Shown here: positions 1 to 11,809 of the stretch, piece by piece | Layout: every line of letters starts with the position of its first letter | Position numbering within the stretch: position 1 is the first letter of the stretch | Source of the DNA: Neonectria sp. B-13 | Taxonomy: Eukaryota > Ascomycota > Sordariomycetes > Hypocreales > Nectriaceae | NCBI GenBank assembly: GCA_002682825.1 | Contig: NOKP01000020.1 | Coordinates: 1-64,000, forward strand | Direction of reading: 5' to 3' | Length of the DNA stretch: 64,000 nt | Program-made: the position numbers and the translations under genes | The notes under the pieces: model-generated | What the model saw: the letters and a program-made list of their open reading frames with translations, nothing else | Told to the model about the DNA's origin: nothing | Database searches by the model: none

Positions 1-373
1 ACCTTAAAGCCTGTTTTTCAAAAAGGCATATAAAATTCAAACTTTAGCTAAAACTTTAAAAGTTTTAATATAGTATTTTTTACTATTAGAATATATTGTA
101 TTTAATTTTCTAGAAATTCTAGACTTATAGTTCTTTCCACATAGGAAAAGTGGGGCTTAGATAAGCACCTTTTTCAATTTAGCCATATTAGAGACTAGTT
201 AAATTTCTAGAATTTTAATTTTAAATTTAGATTCTTTATCGTTTTATAAAACAAAAAGGATTTTTTAATTTTAATTAAAATTGGATTTTATATGCCTTTT
301 TAAAAAACAAGCTTTGAGGTGTAATAAGAAGTGGCCGAGTTAGTGATGTGGCCGAGTTAGTGATGAACTACGT
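1..373 (+). mobile_element. TIR element (MITE-like, TA target), partial at window edge
   Basis: The right end reads GATGAACTACGT followed by the TA at 374-375. Subterminal sequence holds a 17-bp tandem duplication (GTGGCCGAGTTAGTGAT, about 332-366). Positions 1-40 are an imperfect inverted copy of about 280-320 that continues outside the window. Comparison with 50361-51143 gives a complete length of 426 bp with TIRs of roughly 85-90 bp. No transposase is inside. TA duplication and ACGTA ends suggest mobilisation by a Tc1/mariner-superfamily (Fot1/pogo) transposase. Confidence 0.8.
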
Positions 374-375
374 TA

Positions 376-3300
376 TAAGAAACTCTTTAAGGAAGAACTT
401 AAGACTAAACTATCTTAATTCAATGAATAGAGTTATAAAATTATATTAAAAGATAAAATATTACTTATATTCTATAAGATCTTTAATCTTAATGAAATAT
501 AACTATATATACTTAAGGAATACTTTAATAATATATTAAGGAAAGGATATATTAGGAAATCTAAGTCCTTAGTAGATTACTTAGTTATATTTATTCCTAA
601 GAAAAACAGAAAGCTTTAACTTATTATAGATTATAGATAGTTAAATGTAATTACTCTTAAAGATTGAATGCTATTACTACTTATTATAGAGTTTAAAGAT
701 AGACTTTATAGGATAAAGGTTTTTATAGTATTAAATCTTAAAGGAATATATAATCTTATCTATATTTAGTTAGGATATAAATAGAAAACTGCTTTTAGAA
801 TAAAGTATAAACTCTTTAAATACCTTATTATACTCTTTAGACTTATAAACATATTAGTATTATTCTAGTAAATAATCAATTATATATTATAAGAATACTT
901 AGATATATTTATAGTATATTACCTAGATAATATTCTAATCTTCTTTAAATTAGAAGAAGAATATATAGAATATATTTATAAGGTACTATAAGTACTATAG
1001 GATAATAATCTATTAGTTAAACTAAAGAAAAGTTATTTCTATATTAAGGAAATAGAATTTCTTAAATATATAATCTTATATAATAAAGTTAGAATAGATC
1101 TAAAGAAACTTATTATAGTTAGTAAATAGAAACTACTTAAGAATATTAAAAAAGTATAATTCTTTCTTAGATTTATAAATTACTACTAAAGATTCATTAA
1201 GAACTTTAGTAGTTTTATAATCCTACTTATTAGATTTATAAAGAAAGGAGAAGTATTTAAATAGGATATAGCTACTAAAAAAGTATTTAATAATATTAAA
1301 GAAAGTATCTTAAGTAAGCCTATTCTAGTAACCTTTAACCTTAAATGAGAAATCAAACTTAAAATAGACTTATTAGACTTTATATAAAGTACTTAGATTG
1401 GATAATAAGATAATAATAAAGTATTATACTCTATTGCCTTTTTCTCTTATAAAATGTATAAAGCTAAACTTAACTATCCTATTTATAATAAAGAATTCCT
1501 TATAATTATTAACTTATTCAAAGAATTCTAATATTACCTTTTAGGAAATAAATACTAAGTTAAGGTCTATATAGACTATAAGAATATTACTTACTTTACA
1601 ATTATATAATAACTTACTAGATAATAATTATATTATACTAAATACCTTTTAGAATTTAATTATACTATTATCTATAGAAAAGGATCTAAGAATAGATAAG
1701 CTAATACTATAAGCTATTAAAGTAACTTTAATAAAGGAAAGATTAAGATTAATAAATAACTTTTGTACTTTATACTTAAAGGATATTTTAAATAGAAGTA
1801 TATTACTAATATCTAGTAAGGAAGAAAACCTTAGCCAAAATACATCAAAATGATATATAATAAAGGTCCTATATAGGACTTTATAGACTAGTTCAAAGGA
1901 TATACTAGAAAGGTTAAATAATAAAACAATCAAATTGTTATACCCTACTACCTTAAATGCTCTATTATAGAAGACCTTTATAGGAAAGGCCCTTATAATA
2001 GAAATATTAATATACTCTAAACTAGAGTTATATAAATATATATTACTTATAGATTATAAGATATACTCTATATAATAATTAAGGATTATTAAAAATATAA
2101 CCTAAAATACCTACTAAAAGAATACTTAAAACTCTTAAAATAATTAAAAGATTACTAATTTAATTAAGTTACTAGTAACTTACTAAATAAAAGACCTATT
2201 AGAAGAAATAATAAAGGTAAAATTATTGTTCTAAGAAATATAGAAGAATATCTTATATAATACTATTATAATTAAGCATATAATAAAAACATTTACTAAG
2301 TTATAATTCAAATGGAGGAATTCTATACTATAGAGAATATCTATAGGACTATATAGGACTTAATAGCTAAATGCCTTAAGTACCTAAAGGACTAATTATA
2401 TATTATTAGAATACTTGCTTTAATATATATAGTAGTATAAGGAAACCTACTATTTAATCAAATCTAGAAGTATAATAATATACTATCTAAAGACAAATGC
2501 ATAGATAAATAATAAGTTCTAGAAGAACTATAATACTAGCTTATATAGGAGATATATAAGCATTTACTTTATAGATATTAGGGAGTTAATAAAACCCTTA
2601 ATAGAGTTAGATTAATATATTAATTTCCTAGGATAAAGATAATAATTAAAAAGATTACTAACTAATATAATAAATATTATAAAACTAAGGCTTAATACTA
2701 TAAACCCTATAGAGAACTATAGCCTTTATTAATTACTAAATAACCTTAGGACTTTATTACTATAGATTTCATTATAAAACTACCTTTATTAAAAGACCTA
2801 GCAATTAGAACCTTCTATAATAGTATTCTTATTATTATAGATAGACTTATGAAATTTTCCTATTTTTTACTTTATTAGGAATTAATAGATATAGAATAGT
2901 TTGCTTATATCTTTTTATAAAATATTATATATATTTATAAGCTTCTTATAGAGATTCTCTTTAATAAAGAACTCTTATTCTCCTTAAAGTTTTAGTAATT
3001 ACTTATAGATTATATAGGATTAAACTATTAACTTACTATAGCTTTCTAACCTTAGACTGATAGTTAGATAGAATGAATGAACTAAATACTAGAATAATAC
3101 CTTTAATATTATATTAATTATGAATAGAATGACTAAATTAAGAAGTTACTAACTGTATAGTTAAGCTATAATATAGCTATAAATAAAAGCATAAAGCTTA
3201 CCTTAGTATATACTAACTTTGGATTTAACTTTAATGCCTATAGAACAAGCTAAGACAGATTAATTATTCTTAAAGCTATTCTTATATTAGAAAAATTAAA

Positions 3301-3830
3301 AAATCTATATAAAGAACTTAAGATTGAGCTTAAATTCATTAGAAACTAGATGAAAAAATACTATAACCTAAAAAGGATAAAAGGACTATTCTTCTAAGAG
3401 AGAAATATAGTCTATCTTATAATAAAAAACATTAAAATAAAACAATAAAATAAAAAACTAAATTATAAATTCATTAGATTTTATAAAATTATTAAGAAAA
3501 TCTTAGAAAATAACTATTAGTTAGACTTACTACTAAAAGTTAGACTTTACTTGGTTTTCTATATTTTACTCTTTAAGATAGTAAAAGATATAATTTATAC
3601 TAAGTTTAGTAATGAATATAAAACTAAGGTCAAAGGACTAAAAGAGTATATAGTAAAAGCAATTTTAGATATATAAAAAGTAAATAACTAAACTAAGTAT
3701 CTTATTAAATAGAAAGACTATCCTAAGAGCAATAATCAATAGGAACTAGTAAAAAACCTTACCTATATTTAATACCTCCTAAAAAACTTCTATTAATAGC
3801 TCTAGAAGAGAGTAAGGACCTAAAATCAAT
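376..3830 (+). pseudogene. RIP-degenerate Ty3/gypsy pol (RT, RNase H, integrase)
   Basis: Conceptual translation is full of stops but keeps the order of a gypsy pol. A pre-RT segment resembling LFKEEL...LNEIQL lies at about 376-540. Reverse transcriptase follows at about 540-1300, with remnants of the VDYRQLN, LDLKGAYN and YLDDIL blocks. RNase H follows to about 1700, and an integrase core lies at about 2450-3500 (FITIDFI around 2750, QTDSQIE around 3055). A C-terminal chromodomain-like tail ends near 3780. Stops appear mostly where CAG/CGA/TGG codons would stand, and the tract is almost pure A/T, as RIP leaves it. The TIR element at 1-373 is inserted just upstream of the RT. No functional protein is possible. 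Confidence 0.85.
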
Positions 3831-5900
3831 AGTACCTTAGTCAATAATGTTAATATATACTAACAACTGAATATTAATAGTAGCCTTATGCTCTACCTAT
3901 TCTAAGGATTCTAATTCTTCTAAAGACTTTAGATTACAATAAGTCATTTTATACTCTTTTGAAACTAGCAACTAACACTAACAATAAGTACACTCCAGAA
4001 GGTCCAAAGACTGATCAAATTCAGCCTAGGCAGCCCAAAGAGCAGTCTATTTTTTAAGAAACTCTTTTTCTAAATTCAACTCCTAGTTACTAAGATGCTT
4101 TACCTTAGTAATAATATGAGTTACTATTATTATTAGTAAAAGAAAAAACTCAAAAGAATATAAAATACCTATAAGACTAAAGAAGAATATTAGTTTTATT
4201 ATAAGAATAACCCTTATTAGTATAATAGCTATATTTTTTAAAGCTACTATTTAGTATCTTATATATATATCTATTAGTAATATAGTAAGAATAAGGTATT
4301 ACTTTAAAACTAAACTCTTTAATAGCTACTATTAGAACTAGTGTGTTTATAGTAGAGGCTAGAACCTTAAAACTATCTATAGAAGTAGCTAAGATTAGTT
4401 TACTTACTATAGATTTAAGGATATTATAAGACTAAGATTTTAAAGGATACTTAGAAATTTAGCTAGTTATCCTATTAGTACATAAGGATTAATAAGGAAA
4501 TAAGTTAGAGATAAACTAATAATTACATAGGAAATAGTCTTAAAGATAGCCTTAGGATATAACTAATAGGAGGGGAAACATTATATTATAGCCTAGGTTA
4601 GGACTAAGTAGTTACAACTAGTAGAACCATAATATACCTACTTTTTATAATATTCATATTTCTAAACTTACCCTAACTATATAAGCTAGACTATCTAGCT
4701 TACTCTATTATAATAAGCTATAATAATAGACTTACTATTACTTAGTAAGCTTATATAATTACTATAATATATAATTATATTTACTTAGTACATTAGATAA
4801 GAGCCTTAAGCTTCTTAGCTATTAATACTCCTACTTGATTATATAATAACTTACTTTTGCATATTACTATTATAACCTATATTGCTTACTATAATGTCCT
4901 AATTCACTTAATCATTAAATTATATACCTTAGATCTACCCTATACTCTTAGGATAGACCTAACCATTATATATAATAGTTTAATAATATCTTCTATCCTA
5001 CTGTCTATTAAGTCTATAATGTTAATTGCTTCTAGCACTTACTAGCAAGTTACTATTATATATTAGCTACCTACTATACTCCTTAGATAGAGGATTATCT
5101 ATTTAAGACCCCTAGCTATTAGAGCTAACTATAGATATCCTATTTCCTACTACTATAGGGTTTATAATAGCTATAGGACTATATTCTTATAGTAATATAT
5201 TAATTAGAATTATAAGACTTTTATAATCTAAAGCTCTTTATAAAGGCAAAAGGCATTAAACTTCTATTTAAATATCCTAATATATTATCTAATCTACTTA
5301 TAGTTATAGAAAACTTTAATTCTAAACTATACTATATTCTAGACTTTTCCTATATATATAGTAATTAGTTCTATATTAATATAGATAAAGAGATCTATCT
5401 ACTATATAATAGCCTAATAGCATAAGAAAGTAATATTTTATTATATAAAGCTTAAATATATCTCTAGTAGTACTATTATATCTATTATTACCTTAACTAG
5501 CTCTATAATAGGAATACTCTAAAGTCTAGTTAAAACTTCTATTATAAGTTTATACTTTAAGATATAGATAGTATAACTATATTAATACCCCTTAGCTCTT
5601 AACTCTACTATAGAGGTATTCTCTATAGCTAAATGTACAGTCTTACTAAGGAGATTATAGATACTACTTGTACATTTCCATTTTAAAACCTAGATCTATA
5701 GTATATAGCATTAGACCCTTAGCTCTATTATAGTATATAGAATATTTATAATAAGCTAACATTAGAGCAGAGTATAATAGATTAAGTATATCTTACTAGT
5801 AAGTACTATTATTACTATAGTCTAATAGATTCTAAGTAATAATTCTTTAGTATCTAGGAGGAATATTATATTTCATAGACCTTATTCTAAAGTGTTCTAA
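3831..5900. repeat. AT-rich RIP-degenerate repeat, unassigned
   Basis: Low-GC, stop-filled sequence. On the minus strand at about 3864-4094 a charged, Glu/Leu-rich translation with few stops (core ELNLEKEFLKKQ) suggests the coiled-coil part of a transposon-encoded protein. Two ATG-initiated short frames elsewhere (e.g. 4857-5045) have the Ile/Tyr/Leu/Ser composition of scrambled DNA and are not genes. Confidence 0.5.
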
Positions 5901-7023
5901 CAGTCCTATGCTCTTTGACCCTTGAAATCCACTCTAATAAGCCACTAAGGTCTCTACCTTATTTATAAGCAGTTTACAGTCCTATTTTTATTGATTTCGT
6001 CTAGTACAATATTAACAAATTTACGACTGGGTTTGAGCTGGTCCAAGCCTAGTGTTCCTACGGCCTGATGACATAGGAACATACTAAAATAATGGATATG
6101 TTTCTCTGATGTCTCTGAGTTGCAGTTGGGGGATATGATTACTCCTGAGAAGGGGCGCTATAGTAGAGTAGACAAGAACTTCCACAACCAGTAGGCTTGT
6201 CACAAGTGCATTACAGCCTTGGCTATATCCCTATGGGCTCTCTTACTTTCGCTGAAAGTGGTGTTTATGCATTGCTATTAGCTTATAACCCCTATAACTC
6301 CCCACAATTCACTTTCACCTGAAAGAGGCCTCTTAATATAACACTCTGATCAATTTTCATAACAAAGTGGAATTCTATCTCTTTGATTGACTAGTACCCT
6401 TACATCATTATCATTTCCTTTATATAAGTCTTAACATCCTAGGTATAGCAACTGAAAGCTATATTATACATCAATTAATTTAGGTTTTACTGGTTTAAAT
6501 AAAGTTAATGCATAAGACGTGTATAAGATACGTTCCCTCCCTGTCAACCGATTGTAACTGTATAAGCTTTACTGACTTTAGAAATTCTATTCTCATTATC
6601 ATTATTATTATTATCTTCAGTTACCTATAAACATCCAGCCCTAAATAGAATAATGAATATTATTAAGAAATAGTGTCTAAAAGCACTTAAATAGACTACA
6701 TTAAGGTTACTGAAAGGAATAAGATAACTCTATGGCTCTAATATACTTATTGGCTAGAGCTGTTCTACAATTGGCTACTTAATGTTATTACTATATTAGT
6801 ACAATAACTAGGACCTATAAGAGGCAAAGACTATTTGCTTAGCCAGTAGAAGGGGTCTCCCTTTTGGAGCTCTGCTGATATTAAAGCCTAGTGTATTAGA
6901 GGATTTATACACTTAGGGTTTAATGCTAGCAAGGGCAGCGCCAATTGGCTGTACCTACTTAAGGGACCGAGACAGCCACTTATTAGCCTCATTATCTCTT
7001 TCTTCTTCATGAATTTTATCACT
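5901..7023. other. Intermediate-GC intergenic/repeat remnant without a recognised gene
   Basis: Base composition is milder than the flanking RIP tracts and no coding frame is convincing. Two hairpin words are visible, ACTTTCGCTGAAAGT near 6248 and CTTTCACCTGAAAG near 6320. The first is followed by GTTTATGCATTGCTATTAGC, resembling sequence after the hairpin near 16955. Probably old transposon ends. Confidence 0.4.
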
Positions 7024-7275
7024 TGTTGGACTGTCCTTCTTCTGTCTTGTCTACTGCTATGATCTTGACTGTTTCTGCGATCAACTTTAACATTCTCTGC
7101 TATCTTTGACTACTGCTGAATTCTCCTTCTTTTGATCATCCTTGGGGTCCTGGAATTATCCTCCCAGCATTCCTTAGGCTTGCGCAATCTCTGTTTCTTC
7201 CCTCTCAATCCAACTGTATTAGGACAGCATCTTCCTGGGTGGTGTCTTTACACTGAAGTGCGAGTTCCACCAACA
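7024..7275 (-). mobile_element. Possible LTR (252 bp), truncating a Fot1-like element
   Basis: Bounded by TGTTGGACTG and its imperfect inverse CCACCAACA, the TG...CA ends typical of LTRs, and similar in terminal words to the solo LTRs at 11810-12319. It abuts the transposase remnant at 7276 exactly where homology to the complete element at 51316-53175 stops. Flanking pentamers do not match (TCACT and AAATA), so this is not a clean solo-LTR insertion; it could be one end of a larger or rearranged element. Confidence 0.4.
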
Positions 7276-8723
7276 AAATATTTTTAAGGTTAAGAGGAAT
7301 AAGTCTAGCTCTTCTAAAACCTCTCTTAATATTGCTTTCTGTTATTATAGCTTTATGAGTAGTATAGAAGGCTAGAAAGAAATCAGTCTTAGAAATATAG
7401 TTTATAAAGCATCTAATTAGATACTCTATTTGCTAACTATAGGCCTTCTTAAGCAGTCTAAAGCACCTAATATCAAGAGGCTAGAGTAGATAAGATGAAT
7501 AAGATAGTATACAAAGTATAATAATGTTGTTTTTCTTACAATAGGTCTTAAAGTCAGCTGAGTAATAGCTTTTATGCCTATTGAGGATTAGAAGACAATA
7601 GCTACTATTTGATTAGGTTTTTATATACTGCTTAAAGTGCTTAATCCACTCAAGACCTATCTCATTATTAGTCTAGCCATTTTTAGTTATAGTAATAGCC
7701 CAATCGCCCAGGAGGTTGCTTTTATTAGATTGGACTATATACACATTATCTCCAGGGTGGTTATATGACCACCTTGGTGGTCAACAGACAGCTCGCCTAA
7801 CCCTTGCCGGCTGTAGCCCGAACAGGAAGGCGGTCAAGGAAAGGAGATATCCCCTGAACACTACAGGGATAGCCCAAGGGGGCAAGGACGTAGACAATAC
7901 AAGTCATCTGAGTGCTACACTAGTTTTCTGACAGCTTTCTTAGTACCAGCTGGCAAGGTGATATTAGCCTGCAACTACAATGAACAGCTGGATCGCCTAC
8001 CCTTCCGCATTGATCGCCTGAATAACTATAACCCATTCCAGGTTTCCAGGCTAGACTGATTTCAGATTTCTATGCCTTTCTACACCTATAACAACCATTC
8101 CACTTACAATCAGGCCCATTATAAAGCTAGTCTTATCAAAGTTATAGATATTAGCTAAGGTAATACTATACTTTACAATTGTATTCTCTATAAGCTTAAA
8201 CCAATTATAAATAATAGTCAGATCTTTGCATTTAGCTCTCTAATAGTCATATTTATATATAAAAAATACATCTTAAGCTCTAGATATTACCTAATGAAGT
8301 TAGAAGCCTAGTGCTTACTAATAGGTGATACATTACAGTCAGCAAGCAGTCGGTTAGCCATTTCTTCAATACCATAGAGTCACGGGGGAAACCCTCGCAA
8401 ACCTAGGTTGAGGATGAATTGAATAATGATCTATTCTTCTAGATTAGACAGTCTCTGCGATTTAGGGATAAAATCACATGGAGACTGCATGCCTTTCTGA
8501 TAGCAACGTAAGGTATTGCGATCAGCATTGTAGAAATGTATAGTGCTCTAGATACTTAGTTTTGGGTTATTTTAAAGGGCTTGAAGGGTAAGAAGGATAT
8601 TTGCCTCTTTATTTGATTGAGACATATTTAATAGTTGAGAATTAATTGATCAAATGGAAGAAAGAGAGAATGAGGGATTTTTGGCTTATATACTTATCTG
8701 GCTTATATGCTTATTATGTACAT
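7276..8723 (-). mobile_element. Fot1/pogo-like DNA transposon, RIP-degenerate and 3'-truncated
   Basis: On the minus strand the element starts at a degenerate TIR (ATGTACATAATAAGC inward from 8723; TA at 8724-8725). This is the TIR of the complete element at 51316-53175 with C-to-T type changes. A transposase frame opens near 8626 (MSQSNKEANILLTLQAL) and keeps the DDE_1-type block YNFDKT...MGLIVSGMV with many stops. The other end is lost at 7275 next to an LTR-like sequence. A solo LTR is inserted at 7723-7933. Confidence 0.75.
7723..7933. mobile_element. Solo LTR inserted in the Fot1-like element (211 bp)
   Basis: The related transposon copy near 52390 lacks this segment, so the empty site is known. 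The insertion is flanked by a 5-bp duplication GCTTT (7718-7722 and 7934-7938). It begins TATTAGATTGG and ends TTCTGACA; a TG-to-TA change at the first dinucleotide would restore the usual TG...CA. It contains GC-rich sequence (7741-7870) that escaped heavy mutation. A 71-codon open frame inside it is incidental. Confidence 0.75.
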
Positions 8724-8725
8724 TA

Positions 8726-9560
8726 GCTATTAATAATAAGGAGTCTTTTATCTCTTGCTTTTATAGGTATTATCTAAAGAATAATATTTTTTTTTTTAGC
8801 TATATAAGGGTAATCTAGTTATTAGTCTATTCTTTCTTAGTAGTAGTAAAGTCCTAAGATAATAAAAAATCAAGCTCTTCTAAAAACTATTACTATTAAA
8901 TAGACATTCCCTTAAAAATCACTAGTAAGATTAAGATATAATCATCTACTAAGATATACTTAATAATTATAATCTAAGATTATAAGCTAGGGTTCTTAAT
9001 TATTATAATCTTATAATCTAAGCTTCTAAGAATAAGACCATTATATTCCTACCTTTCTATAATACTAGCTTTATTCATATTATAGTGATTTTCTCTAAGG
9101 ATCTCCTTAATCTCTAGGATGCTCAAAAGTCAGAAAACTCCCTTGATCTTTTCAGTCATTGCCTTATTAAACCATATAATATCAAGCTTCTGACCTCTAA
9201 GAGTTTTAATCCTTAGATTCCAGCGTAAAAAGCCCTCAATCTAATGTAATCTAAGGGGATCTATATGGCCATTCTGGGCAGCAATCTAAGCAGTGAATTC
9301 AATGAGCTGGGCATGAGTTGGAGGGAACCCTAGGCTCTCCTGGACAATGACACATTGAGAAAGAGCCAATTCCTGATCCTCTGAGAGCTTTTGGCGGTAT
9401 TAATGAGCTATGTAATAACTTTTAGCACCTTTCATACGATCGGCCAAGATTGAACGTAGAATTCTATTGCATTGTGCAGCAGTGCGTTAAGAATAGCCGC
9501 CTAGAACGTTCTGGATGGCGTTTTGATTGTTGTTTTTCAATATATCTTGGCATGATGATT
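8726..9560 (-). pseudogene. Second pogo-like transposase remnant, interrupted
   Basis: Minus-strand translation (with stops) reads through an HTH_CENPB-like segment (LSEDQELALSQCVIVQE, then FPPTHAQLIEF and GHIDPLR) and reaches a DDE-type block (ENHYNMNKA) before ending at KRLLIIN. At that point the Fot1-like element at 7276-8723 is inserted at a TA. The CENP-B-type DNA-binding half and the start of the DDE domain are therefore present and the rest is missing. The reading frame upstream (toward 9560) is ambiguous, with a frame change near 9520. Confidence 0.65.
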
Positions 9561-9892
9561 CGAATGATGTAGAAAAAATCGCAATTGCTTGATTGTAGCG
9601 TGAGAAATCGCGGTTGGAATGTAGAGGTGGATGGGCGTGAAAGTGGTAAAATGTCGTAAAAAAAGTGGCCGGAAATGGGGGGGTTGGTCTTAGGGCAACG
9701 TGAGGTTCGTCAGGTCATTGAGGGGTCCGATGGTCAGTCCCGGAGCCCGGGTCCGGGCCTGATGGCCTGTTGGGGCCGGCTCCGGTGGTCTGATGGGCCC
9801 GATCGGGCTTGCCTATCCGGAGCTTGTTAGGGTCCCCGGCGGCAGCCGACGTCTAATCCTAGGGCCGGAATGTTGTGATGCCGGTCTCAAGG
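9561..9892. other. GC-rich island edge, no gene
   Basis: Composition switches abruptly from AT-rich transposon to GC-rich sequence at about 9650. It contains the 12-bp palindrome GCCCGATCGGGC (9797-9808) and related GGGCCCG words. It lies 3' of the disrupted frame at 9893-10531 and may be its trailer. Confidence 0.4.
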
Positions 9893-10531
9893 TCATCCTA
9901 TGATTTGACACATGCTGAGGACGGTGATCTCGGCGCCCAGGATAATGTTGTCCGTAGCCGACAGAGTATGGTTTATGACTTCGGAAGTAGTCTTAGATGA
10001 GTCGGGTAGCACCTTCGCCACGATTCCGGCCACGTCCCTCGTGACCTTCGCCAAGCGTGCCGACAGTGTCGGTCACGATCCTAACCACGACTCAAGGCCG
10101 TGGTAGAGCATATTGGTCGGGATGCTGGTGAAATTCGTGTCTAGGAGGCTATCAGTACCATCGTTCGCTATCTTATTTGCAATACCCGCAACCTCGGATC
10201 CAACCTTGGCAAAGGCACCGATTGAATTACCCACAATCTTCGTCCCGGTGTAGGTGATGTCTCCCGGCACCTTGATGGCAGTGCTAGCACTATGGCCCGA
10301 AATTTGCTCTACCGTGGTGTGCGTCTTAGTAGCCTCTCTGGCAATAGCCACGAAACTTTGGCCTATGTCCCTGGTTAAGGTAAACATTGAGTTCAGGGCG
10401 GGGCGGCGGGAGTGGAATGGGGGTAATGGATACCTAGCGATGGCAAGAGACGATATTTTGCAAGCAGAAGACATCTGGACGCGCCTCAAGTACAGGGCTT
10501 CAGGTACATAAGCTCTTCTTTGTATGCACAT
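9893..10531 (-). pseudogene. Hypothetical protein frame with one in-frame TGA
   Basis: From ATG at 10531 a 152-codon frame runs to TGA at 10073-10075. The same frame then stays open for 59 more codons to TGA at 9893-9895 (212 codons including the internal stop). Both parts have similar character: Val/Ala/Ile/Thr-rich amphipathic helices (e.g. RDIGQSFVAIAREATK before the stop and ARLAKVTRDVAGIVAKV after it), which suggests one protein broken by a nonsense mutation, or read through. No conserved domain is recognised. The first 35-50 residues are Arg-rich with internal Met codons (MSSACK, MFTLTRD) that could be the real start. Base composition is island-like, not RIP-like. The stop lies inside a GC-rich hairpin at 10056-10077. 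Could also be a fragment of a longer gene. Confidence 0.5.
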
Positions 10532-10967
10532 GTTGTATCTTGACCAGAAATGTCAAGGTTGGCTATAGTACGGCGAAGCGCCACTTTGAGCGGTGACATG
10601 GCTTACGCCAGCTGGTAGTGGCACATTAGATGTGAGAGATGTTGATATTTGTAAGTCTTGGCTTCAATATCGCCCAGAACAACAAGTCTTCTTATTTCAT
10701 GGTTTACCCGTTGCGTCAACATTTGTAATGATAGCCTTTTGTGGCTGCAGGTTCAATTAGACTGCCTTTGAACTACGAGCTTGAATTGCTGTTCAGATTT
10801 TCAAGGTTCAGGCCGCAGATTCTGGCTATTCAATAGGTAGGCATACTGTGCTACAAGTCGATATTGCTGACATGTGATGGCCTGAGAGTGGGAAGTTCCG
10901 CTGATGCCGCATGTTTCGGTAATCGAAGACGTATGCAGCCATGAGGCTATCGTCGTATCGCCCAACC
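10532..10967. other. Island intergenic sequence, nothing recognised
   Basis: Normal-GC sequence between the hypothetical frame and a MITE-like inverted repeat. No reading frame, RNA gene or repeat stands out. Confidence 0.4.
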
Positions 10968-11202
10968 ATCCCATGAGCTGTAATAAACCTCCGCGACGAT
11001 CACGACAGGGGGGTCAGCCCAATCAGAGCTCTCGTTAGTGACGATACCTCGTTCTATGCAAAATTCCGCCCAAGGAGCAAGCAGATTAATAATAAGACCT
11101 TATCAGTCACGCTCCCTGAGACCCCCTATAGTAGGCGCTAACTGTTAGAGGCACAACACTGGGGCGGGGTACGGACCGGAGGTTTATTACAGCTCATGGG
11201 AT
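10968..11202. mobile_element. Short TIR element (235 bp, MITE-like)
   Basis: A perfect 26-bp inverted repeat (ATCCCATGAGCTGTAATAAA followed by CCTCCG) occupies 10968-10993 and 11177-11202. The 183 bp between has no coding capacity. Size and perfect terminal repeats suit a non-autonomous DNA element, but no target-site duplication beyond a possible AT is evident. No matching transposase is in the window. Confidence 0.6.
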
Positions 11203-11804
11203 AATATGGGACTTCTCGTTTACATCGATTTACATGCGTTCGAAAAAAAGGCCAGTCATTAGCCACAAAACCTTCTTAAAGAATTATTAGAAGGCTAATA
11301 GGGGGGAGAAGAGTATAGAACGCTATGGGTCTAGAACCGGGAACGCATCTCGTTCTATGTCAATATGCTTGAATAGGCCCATATTGTGAGGCCTAGCCTA
11401 TTCCTTTTCTTTGTGTGGATGTCTTTGAGACAGGGTTGAGTTCTTGGGAAGACGGAGACACATTTAGCGGCCGGAGCGTGTCAGCCTAGATAAGGTTCCG
11501 GCTTAGTTTACCCCAAAGTTTAAGTAGAGGAGTGGCTAAAAAAGTATGTACAACGAGAAGAAGAATCCGAAACTTGTCTTTGCTTATTACGCAGTAATTA
11601 CGGAGTAGTTCAAACCCAGATCTTCAAGCCTTCGTAGTTGTCTTAAGGAAAAGGTTCGCAGAGTGTCAGGGCTCGCTAGATACTCTAGAGGAAGAGTTTC
11701 AGTACTCATTTGTTTAGTTTCAGAATTAAGAATAAGGTTACGTAGAACGAGACTAAGAATGATGCACATGGAGGGTGCCAGACCTCTGTCCTGTTGTCAT
11801 TGCG
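11203..11804. other. Island intergenic sequence with weak coding hints
   Basis: On the minus strand 11587-11709 gives a 40-codon ATG-started frame (MSTETLPLEYLASPDTLRTF at its start) that ends at TAA. It has plausible composition but no recognised family and no partner exons, so I do not call it a gene. The rest has no feature. Confidence 0.35.
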
Positions 11805-11809
11805 ATTTT

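Noticed and set aside
1649..1933. 94-codon minus-strand frame rich in Ile, Leu, Ser and Phe
   Set aside because: Antisense to the degenerate gypsy RNase H region; an artefact of AT-rich sequence.
7716..7931. 71-codon open frame
   Set aside because: It lies within a solo LTR with defined ends and target duplication, and has no protein-like family pattern.
11328..11345. GGTTCTAGACC on the minus strand as a tRNA/SINE B box
   Set aside because: Deviates from the consensus and no A box lies at the right distance.
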